Shown piece after piece: positions 51,272 through 59,600 of a stretch of DNA of 64,000 nt (its first letter is position 1; the number at the start of each line of letters is the position of its first letter). The notes beneath the pieces are model-generated. The model was not told where the DNA came from. It did not search any database and was given only the letters and a program-made list of their open reading frames with translations. The DNA is taken from positions 186,001 through 250,000 of the forward strand of contig NZ_UWPJ01000039.1 of NCBI RefSeq assembly GCF_900606115.1, written 5' to 3'. The DNA is from Pigmentiphaga humi. GTDB taxonomy: Bacteria; Pseudomonadota; Gammaproteobacteria; Burkholderiales; Burkholderiaceae_B. The translations under genes were made by a program, and so were the position numbers.

Positions 51272-52054
51272 GTGTTGAAAGGAAAGGGCGCTATCGTGAC
51301 CGGATCGCTGGACGGCATCGGCTATGCCATCGCCACGTCGCTCGCGCGGCAGGGGTGCGCGGTCATGCTAAATGGGTTCGGCCCGGACGAGCTGATCCGC
51401 GAACGCGTCGCCGCGCTGCGCGAATTGGGGGTGGACGCCGACTATCACGGCGCCGACATCTCCGACGCCGGGCAGATCGAGGATCTCGTATCCACGGCGA
51501 ACCGGCGCTTCGGCCGGGTGGACATTCTGGTCAACAACGCGGTGACCCGCTGCGACGCCCTCATCGAGGATCTTCCGCCGGAGAAATGGTCCTACGCATT
51601 GGCGGTCAACCTGACGGCGGCCTATCATCTGATCCGGCTCACGCTACCCGGCATGAAGCAGCGCAACTGGGGCAGGATCATCAGCCTGGCTTCGATCTTC
51701 GGCGTCGAGGGCACGCCCAGACGTACGGATTACGTAGTCACCAAGCACGGGTTGGTCGGGATGACCAAGGTAGTGGCGCTCGAATGCGCCGGTTTCGACA
51801 TTACCTGCAACGCGCTCTGTCCGGGGCTGGTGGACACGCCGCACATCCGCAGGATGATCGCCGACCGCATGGCTTCCACCGGCCAGACGGAAGCGCAGGC
51901 CACGGCGGCTTTCCTGGAGCCGCGCCAGCCGTCCCGGCGCTTCGTCACGCCGGAGCGGGTGGGGGCGTTGGCGGCTTTCTTGTGCAGCGACGAGGCCTGC
52001 GATATCACCGGAACGCCGATTCCGATCGATGGGGGATGGCAGGCCCGGGCGTGA
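51272..52054 (+). CDS. SDR oxidoreductase, 3-hydroxybutyrate dehydrogenase-like
   Basis: This 260-residue protein starts with GTG 51272, after a GGGGA-type ribosome site. Motifs are TGSLDGIG, NNAV (replacing NNAG) and YVVTK. ITCNALCPGLVDTPHIRRM and the C-terminal GTPIPIDGGWQAR follow the 3-hydroxybutyrate dehydrogenase pattern. It is the last gene of the plus-strand operon; the next gene lies on the other strand, with no obvious terminator between. Confidence 0.88.
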   Translation: MLKGKGAIVTGSLDGIGYAIATSLARQGCAVMLNGFGPDELIRERVAALRELGVDADYHGADISDAGQIEDLVSTANRRFGRVDILVNNAVTRCDALIEDLPPEKWSYALAVNLTAAYHLIRLTLPGMKQRNWGRIISLASIFGVEGTPRRTDYVVTKHGLVGMTKVVALECAGFDITCNALCPGLVDTPHIRRMIADRMASTGQTEAQATAAFLEPRQPSRRFVTPERVGALAAFLCSDEACDITGTPIPIDGGWQARA

Positions 52055-52096
52055 TAGCGTTGGCGGTCGCGCGAGGGGCGGCGTGTCGGAGGATGG

Positions 52097-53110
52097 TTAC
52101 GCCGGGCGGGTCAGTACCATGAGGACATCTGCGTACCAGGCGCAGTTCAAGCCGAGCGACTCGTCTTGCGCCAAGTCGCGTGTACGCATGTCCATGCGAG
52201 TCGAATGCACCCCGAGCAACTGCCATGGCAGCAAGGAGTCGCGGCTCTGGACGCCGCTCCTGCGCCGTAGTACTGGAGAGCCGCTGCTGCCGCGGTGCGT
52301 CCTGGCGTCGGTCAGGAAATAGCCCTGCTGTTGGAAGCGCACGCCATACGCCGATGCGATCGAGGCGCTGCGGGCGACGGCGAGATGGTGGACCGTGTCG
52401 TGGAACCCTAGCGGGAAGCCGATCACCGTCAAGTTGTCTCCAATGACCACGTCCTCGCCCTGGGGGGCGAGATGCGACGTGTCGAACGCCTGCAGCATCG
52501 TGCGTTCGGGCAAGCGGTCGCTTTGGATCTCGATGGCGGCGATGTCGACTGACCCGGCGGTGTCCGTGGCTTGGCGCCACAGCGCGATCCCGTTGCCGTA
52601 CAGCGGGATCGAGAAGGTCGCGTACTGCGTCAGGTCGCTTGTATCGGTGTGCAGCTCGATCTCGACGCGGTCCGGAAAGTGGCCGCTTGGCTCGTCGGCG
52701 AAGACATGCAGGTTCGTCACCAGGAATAAACGATCGTCGCGGCGAAAGAAAAAACCGCTTGCGCTGGTCGAGAGCTGCGATCCGGCATAGGTGCGAATGT
52801 GCGTCGTGGCCAGCAGCACCGGCTCGATCGCATGGCGTGGCTCCAGGGGGGCCTGCGTCGGCGCTGGCTCGGCAAGCACCGCGCGCATTCTGGCAACGTC
52901 GCGCTCGAACGCGGCGAGCGCGGAGTCCGAAACGGCGGTGTTCAGCATGACGGTTCGAGCCGCGTCGGTATGCATTTCGAACGAACGTGCCAGGGTATCG
53001 CGGGTAGCGGGCAGCCACGCTTCAAGGAACGCGGAAAACAAGGCGTCCGATGCGATCAGACTTCCTTGGAGCTCGCAGATGCGCTCGGTGGCCTCTTGCA
53101 GATTTTTCAT
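52097..53110 (-). CDS. trypsin-like serine protease domain protein
   Basis: This 337-residue protein has a helical N-terminal region (about 1-95) and a chymotrypsin-fold domain. The triad appears complete: His in VTNLHVF (about 134), Asp in GSVDIAAIEI (about 187) and Ser in RGSSGSPV (about 275). There is no signal peptide and no PDZ domain, unlike DegP/DegQ, so it is probably cytoplasmic. It is a single gene, 42 bp from the last SDR gene, on the opposite strand. Confidence 0.75.
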   Translation of the reverse strand: MKNLQEATERICELQGSLIASDALFSAFLEAWLPATRDTLARSFEMHTDAARTVMLNTAVSDSALAAFERDVARMRAVLAEPAPTQAPLEPRHAIEPVLLATTHIRTYAGSQLSTSASGFFFRRDDRLFLVTNLHVFADEPSGHFPDRVEIELHTDTSDLTQYATFSIPLYGNGIALWRQATDTAGSVDIAAIEIQSDRLPERTMLQAFDTSHLAPQGEDVVIGDNLTVIGFPLGFHDTVHHLAVARSASIASAYGVRFQQQGYFLTDARTHRGSSGSPVLRRRSGVQSRDSLLPWQLLGVHSTRMDMRTRDLAQDESLGLNCAWYADVLMVLTRPA

Positions 53111-53135
53111 TGCAACGATGCCTTCCTGAAAAGAG

Positions 53136-53160
53136 AAAGCGCGGACGAACCGCGCTTTTT
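53136..53160. terminator. strong hairpin with T-run, upstream of the protease gene
   Basis: AAAGCGCGG and CCGCGCTTT close a 5-base loop, followed by a T-run (53156-53160 on the plus strand). It can terminate in both directions. It lies 26 bp before the protease start on the minus strand, so it either ends transcripts from the right or forms an attenuator-type leader. Confidence 0.65.
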
Positions 53161-53656
53161 GGGAGGGCAGGCCAAAGCGGATGGCCTATCTGGCCTGGCA
53201 CACCATCGTACATGTTTTGCACCCTCCATGCGGATTCTCTGCAGAGATGTGTCTCAGATTGTCAAGCACGTCGTGCCGCGCGGACAGGCGGCCCAATTGG
53301 GTGTAGTCTGTCGCAACGCACTCCAGTGTGCTTGGGCAGGCGGTTGAGCGAACATTCCCGCGGCCAAGCATGTCCACCCGATGCCGCCTTTCACATCGCC
53401 CGGCTCCCGATGGGCGAGGGCCGGTCACCGCGACGGCGGCCGAAAGCGACTCGACCTCTCCACTGGATCTTTCTCCATCGAAGCAAGCCTTTACGCGAGA
53501 CCTCGCAATCCGCGAGGTTCCGCGTCTGGATCGACACGCTTCGCATACCTGGCCGCCGTACCGGCACTGCCTGTGTCGGGCTTCGACCCGAATGCTGCAC
53601 CGGCGGGCACCTATGCGAACTCACCCGTTGCGCAAGAACAGCCGCACTGGATATCT
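53161..53656. other. 496-bp region between the terminator hairpin and ndvB-like gene
   Basis: No second gene is supported. The plus-strand frame of the glucan synthase is open through 53381-53656 but has poor codon quality and no ribosome site. No tRNA cloverleaf was recognised. Confidence 0.5.
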
Positions 53657-56600
53657 ATGAAATTTTTTTGGCCGCCGGGGCGTCCCAAGGCAAAAAGCGC
53701 CTCCTCGCAACGGCATTTTCTATTTTGCATTCCCGGCTCGTGCAGGGCGCCTTCCTTCTGGGCCGACAAGGCTCCTGTCCGGGAGGAGCTATTCGGACCC
53801 GAGCGTCTCGAACAGCATGCCAAGAGCCTGGCCTCGGCCCAATCCGTCACGACGAAGCCTTCGCGTGTCCCTTCATTGCGGCGGCGCCTGGATGCGAATG
53901 CCCGCCTGCTGTTGCGTAGCTACCGCGCCAGCGCCGCCGAACTGGAGACTGGCCGGCGGATCGTACCGGCCGCCGAATGGCTGCTCGACAATTATCATCT
54001 GGTCGAGAAGCAGATCAGCGAGATTCGCGCCGACCTGCCGGCGAACTACTACCGGCAACTGCCCAAGTTGGCCTCGGGCCCGTTCGCCGGCTATCCACGT
54101 GTCTTCGGGCTGGCCTGGGCCTTCATTGCGCATACCGATAGCCATCTCGACATAGGCATCCTGCGGCGTTTCATCGCTGCCTACCAGCAGGTCCAGCCGC
54201 TGACCATCGGCGAATTATGGGCGGTTGCGATCACGCTGCGCATCGTGCTGATAGAGAACTTGCGCCGCCTCGACGACCAGATCACGGCAGGCCGTACCGC
54301 GCGCGCGGACGCGGACCAGCTTGCGAACCGCCTGATCGTATCCGGCGGCGCGCGCGCGTCGCTCGAAGAAGACATCGCTTCGCGTTCGCCGCTGCCGCTG
54401 TCGGAACTGTTCGCCGCGCAGTTGGCTAAGCGGCTGAGGGACCGCGATCCGCTGGCGATGCCGGCGCTGGGATGGCTGGAAGAGCGGCTGGCGCGGCAGG
54501 GAGCCACCATCGACGACGCCGTGGCGCATGCACAGCAACGCCAGGGCGCTTCCAACGTCACGGTGCGCAATGTGATCACCAGCCTGAGGCTGATGGCGGA
54601 CATCGACTGGCAGGAATGGTTCGAGAGCGTCAGCCTGGTGGATGCGCGACTGCGCGCGGGCAGCGGATTCGCGGCCATGGACTTCCCGACGCGCGACCGC
54701 TATCGCAGCGCAATCGAGCAGTTGGCACGCGGCTCGCCTTGTTCGGAGCTTGAGATCGCCGAGCGGGCTCTGGCGGCGGGGCGCGCCGCGGGGGCGTCAC
54801 GCGTCGATGCGCGCGAGCGGGCACGGGTCCGGGATCCGGGTTATCACTTGATTGCCGAAGGCCGCGCCGCCTTGGCGCAATCGGTCGGTTTCAAGCCATC
54901 GCTGCGCGTGCGCCTCCGGAGCAGGCAGGGCGTTCAGAGTATCGCGGCCTACGTCGGTGCGATCGTGGGCGTCACGGCCATTTTGCTCGGCGCGGCATGG
55001 GCGCTGGCATCAGGTAACGGGCATGCCGCCGGCCATTCCGGCATCCTGGCGCTATGGCTCGCGGCCTTGCTGCTGCCGGCATCGGAACTGGCATCGGCGC
55101 TCGTCAACCGGCTGGCGGCCTGGCGCTTCGGCGCTGTGGCGTTGCCGGGGCTGGAACTCGCGGACGGCGTGCCGGGATCGTTGCGCACCCTGGTGGCCGT
55201 GCCGACGCTGTTGACCGGAAAGGCCGATCTGCTGGAGCAGATCGAGCGGCTGGAGGTCCACTATCTGGCCAGTGGCGGCGGCGACATCGTATTGGCTTTG
55301 CTGACCGACGGCATGGATGCCGACAGCGAATTTCCGGCCTCGGACCAGGACCTGCTGGCCGTCGGCGCCGACGGCATCGCAGCGCTGAATCGGCGCCATG
55401 GTCCGGCGCCCGCCGGCCCGCGTTTCATGCTGCTGCACCGGCGCCGGATCTTCAATGCGGCCGAAGGCGTGTGGATGGGCTGGGAGCGCAAGCGGGGCAA
55501 ACTGCACGAGCTCAACCGGCTGCTGCGTGGCGCCGCCGACACCAGTTTCATGGCGGCTGGCGGCGGCTCGCCGGAGGTCCCGGATGGCGTGCGCTATGTG
55601 CTCACGCTCGACGCCGACACGCGGCTTCCGCGCGATGCGGTTTCCAGGCTGGTCGGGAAGATGGCCCACGCGCTGAATCTGCCGCGGTTCGATGCCGCGT
55701 CGAAGCGTATCGTGGGCGGCCATGCCATTCTCCAGCCGCGCATCACCCCGGCGCTGCCCATGGGGCGGGAAGGGTCGGTATACCAGCGGATATCGTCCAG
55801 CCCGGCCGGGATGGATCCTTACGCGATGGCGGTGTCGGACGTCTATCAGGACCTTTTCGGCGAGGGTTCCTATACCGGCAAGGGCATCTACGACATCGAC
55901 GCCTTCGAGGCGGCGATGCGGGGCCGGGTGCCCGACAACACCCTGTTGAGCCACGACTTGTTCGAAGGCGTATTCGCGCGCGCCGGGCTGGCCACCGACG
56001 TCGAGCTGGTCGAGCAGGCGCCAGCGCGATACGACGTCGCGGCCGCGCGCCAGCATCGCTGGACCCGGGGCGATTGGCAGCTTCTGCCGTGGATGTTCGG
56101 GCGGCAGGACGGCGTGCATGCGATTCCCGCCGTCGGCCGCTGGAAGATGTTCGACAACCTGCGACGCTCGCTGCTGGCGCCGTCCATGCTGCTGGCCCTG
56201 GTCTGCGCCTGGCTGCTGCCCGCGGGGGCCGCGCCCGTCGCCGTGCTGCTGGTGTTGGCTTGCGCCGTCTTTCCGGCGCTGCTGCCGTTGCTGTCCGGCT
56301 GGCCGCGCCGCCCCGGGTCCCGCCTGCGCCGCCACGACGGCGCGTTGACGGCCGACCTGAGGCTGGCCGCCCTCCAGGCGGGGTTGAGCCTGGCCTTCCT
56401 GGCGGATCAGGCATGGCGCATGGGCGACGCCGTCGGACGTACGTTGGTGCGCCTGCTGGTTACGCGGCGGCACTTGCTGGAGTGGACGAGCACGGCTCAG
56501 TCGGGCAAGCGCGATCATCCCGATCTGGCGGGCTTTTACCGCTACATGGCCCCAGGCGCGGCGGCAGGTCTGGTGCTGGCAACCGGCGCGCTGGTCTTCG

Positions 56601-59600
56601 CGCCGGTGGGCGCGGCAATGCTTGTCTGGCCGTTCGCGCTGCTGTGGCTGGCGGCGCCCGCACTGGCCTTGTGGTCCAGCAAGCCCCCCGCGATTGCGCG
56701 GCGGCACGAGCTTCGGCCAGAGGATGTACGCGCCCTCCGCGCGACGGCTCGGCGCACCTGGCGCTACTTCGAAACCTACGTGACCCCGGCGGATCACATG
56801 CTGCCGCCGGACAATTTCCAGGAAGACCCGAAGCCCGCCCTGGCGCGGCGCACTTCTCCGACCAACATCGGACTCTACCTGCTGTCCGCCGTGGCGGCGC
56901 GCGATTTCGGCTGGACCGGCACGCTGGACACGGTCGAACGCCTGGAGGCCACATTGGCCACCTTGCGCGAGCTGCCGCGGCACAAGGGCCATTTCTTCAA
57001 CTGGTACGGCACCGCGGACCTGCGCGTGCTCGACCCGCCCTATGTCTCGTCCGTGGACAGCGGCAACCTGGCGGGTCATTTGCTGACGCTGGCCAATGCC
57101 TGCGAGGAGTGGCGGGATGGCGTTCCCTCGGCAGCGGCCAGGGCCGGCATGGACGATGCGCTGCAACTCGCCCTGCAGGCCTTGGCGGCTCTGACCGGGC
57201 AGCCGGGCGCGCCGTCGGCGCGCCTGACCATGTTGATGGACGACATGGCGGCGCAGTTGCAGGGACCTCGGAGCGTGGAGGCCATCGCGCCGGTGCTGGA
57301 GCGTCTGGCGGAGAAAGCCGCTGACGCCGCGCACGAGCTGTGGCCGGCGCGACAGGACGAAGCGGGAGACCTGGCGTTCTGGCTCAACGCCTTGGCTCGA
57401 TCCGCCGCTTCGCATGCGCGCGATCGGCGGCCGGAACAGACGCCCGAGGCGCTGGCGGGCAGGCTGCAGTCCCTCGCCGATACGGCGCGCGAGATCGCGC
57501 TCGCCATGGACTTCGCATTTCTCCTGGATCCCGAGCGCCGTCTGCTGTCCATCGGCTATTCGCTGGCCGAGCAGCGGCTGGACCCCAGTTGCTATGACTT
57601 GCTGGCGTCTGAGGCCCGCCTGGCCAGCCTGTTCGCCATCGCCAAGGGCGATGCGCCGACGCGGCATTGGTTCCGGCTCGGCCGCGCCGCCGTACCGATT
57701 GGAGGAAGGGCGGCGCTGATTTCCTGGTCCGGATCCATGTTCGAGTACCTGATGCCCTCGCTGGTGATGCGCGCCCCGGCCGGCAGCCTGCTCGAACAGA
57801 CCAATCGCCTCGTCGTGCAGCGGCAGGTGGCCTATGGCCGTTCCCTGGGCATTCCGTGGGGGATGTCGGAGTCGGCGTACAACGCCCGCGATTTGGAGTT
57901 CACCTACCAGTACGCCAATTTCGGCGTGCCCGGCCTCGGGCTCAAGCGCGGACTGGCCGACGACAGGGTGATCGCTCCGTACGCGACCGGCTTGGCGGCA
58001 ATGGTGGATCCAGCGGCAGCGTGCATCAACTACGCTCATCTTGCCGCGCTGGGCGGGCTCGGCCGGCACGGCTTTTATGAAGCGTTCGACTTCACGCCGG
58101 CGCGCGTCCCGGAGGGCAGGGTGGTGGCGGTCGTGCGCAGCTACATGGCCCATCATCAGGGCATGACCATCGTGGCGCTGGCCAACGTGCTGCTGGACGG
58201 CGGCATGCGTGCGCGCTTTCACCGCGAACCGATGATCCACGCCAGCGAACTTCTGCTGCAGGAGCGCATGCCGCGCGATGTCGTGGCCGAGCACCCGCGC
58301 GCTGAGGAAGTGAGGGCTTCCCATGAGGACAGCCATACGCCGACGCCGACAGTGCGACGCATGTCCTCGGTGCAGCCGGGCCCGGCGCCGGTTACGCATC
58401 TGCTCTCCAACGGGCGCTACAGCGTGATGCTGACGGCGGCCGGCGGCGGCTATAGCCGCTGGCGGGGCCTGGCCGTGACGCGTTGGCGCGAGGACGCGAC
58501 CCGGGACCCCTGGGGAAGCTTCGTCTATCTGCGCGACGTGCGCAGCAGTCAGACCTGGTCCGCCAGCCCGCAACCGATGGCGGACGCCGCACGGCCAGGC
58601 GAAGTCCTGTTCGGAGAGGACAGGGCCAGCTTTGTCCGCCGCGACGGGAGCCTGGCCACGACGCTGGACGTGCTCGTTTCAGGGGAGGACGATTGCGAAG
58701 TGCGCCGCCTGGCGTTGGCCAATAGCGGCTGGCGCGCGAGGGAGGTGGATGTCACGTCGTATGCCGAACTGGCCCTGGCCGCGCCGTCGGCCGACGAAGC
58801 CCACCCCGCGTTCTCCAAGCTCTTCGTGTTGACGGAATACCTGCCGGAATTCGGCGCGCTGATCGCCAGCCGCCGCCCCCGCGCGCCCGACGAGCCGCCG
58901 GTCTGGGCCGCGCATTTCGCGGTCGTGGAGGGCGAGATCACGGCCGAGCCGCAATACGAGTCCGATCGGGCCCGCTTTCTGGGCCGAGGCCGGGATGCGG
59001 CGTCGGCTTCCGCCATCCAGGATGGCCTGCCGCTGTCGAACACCGCGGGTTGTGTGCTCGATCCGGTGTTCTCGCTGCGCCAGCGTGTGCTGATCCCGCC
59101 GGGCGGGGCGGCAAGCGTTGCGTTCTGGACAGTCATCGCGCCGAGCCGCCCGGAACTGCTGGAATTGATCGATCGGCATCATGACCGCAGCGCGTTCGAC
59201 CGGGCCGCCACCTTGGCGTGGACGCAGGCCCAGGTCCAGTTGCGCCATCTGGGCATGGACTCGGACGAAGCGGCCGATTTCCAGCGCCTGGCGGCGCCGA
59301 TCATCTACGCCGACCGGCGCATGCGCGCTTTGCCGGAGCTTGTCCGGCAAGGCGCCGCGGCGCAGTCCGGCCTCTGGGCCTATGCGGTCTCCGGCGACCT
59401 GCCCATCGTCCTGCTGCGAATCGGCGACATCGAGGACATGGGCCAGGTGCACCAGCTGCTGCGGGCACATGAGTACTGGCGCATGAAGCAGCTCGCCGTC
59501 GATCTGGTGATCCTCAACGAACGCGCTTCTTCCTATGTGCAGGACTTGCAGATCGCGATCGAGACGGCGGTGCGCAGCAGCCAGTCGGGTCCCCGCTTCG

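Noticed and set aside
53381-53656. Upstream extension of the glucan synthase by 92 codons
   Set aside because: The frame is open but lacks a ribosome site and resembles no family N-terminus; ATG 53657 was chosen instead, with low certainty.
55052-58573. Minus-strand open frame of 1173 codons inside the glucan synthase gene
   Set aside because: It is antisense to a well-supported NdvB-type protein, is rich in Arg/Gly/Gln/His without domains, and is a typical high-GC shadow frame.
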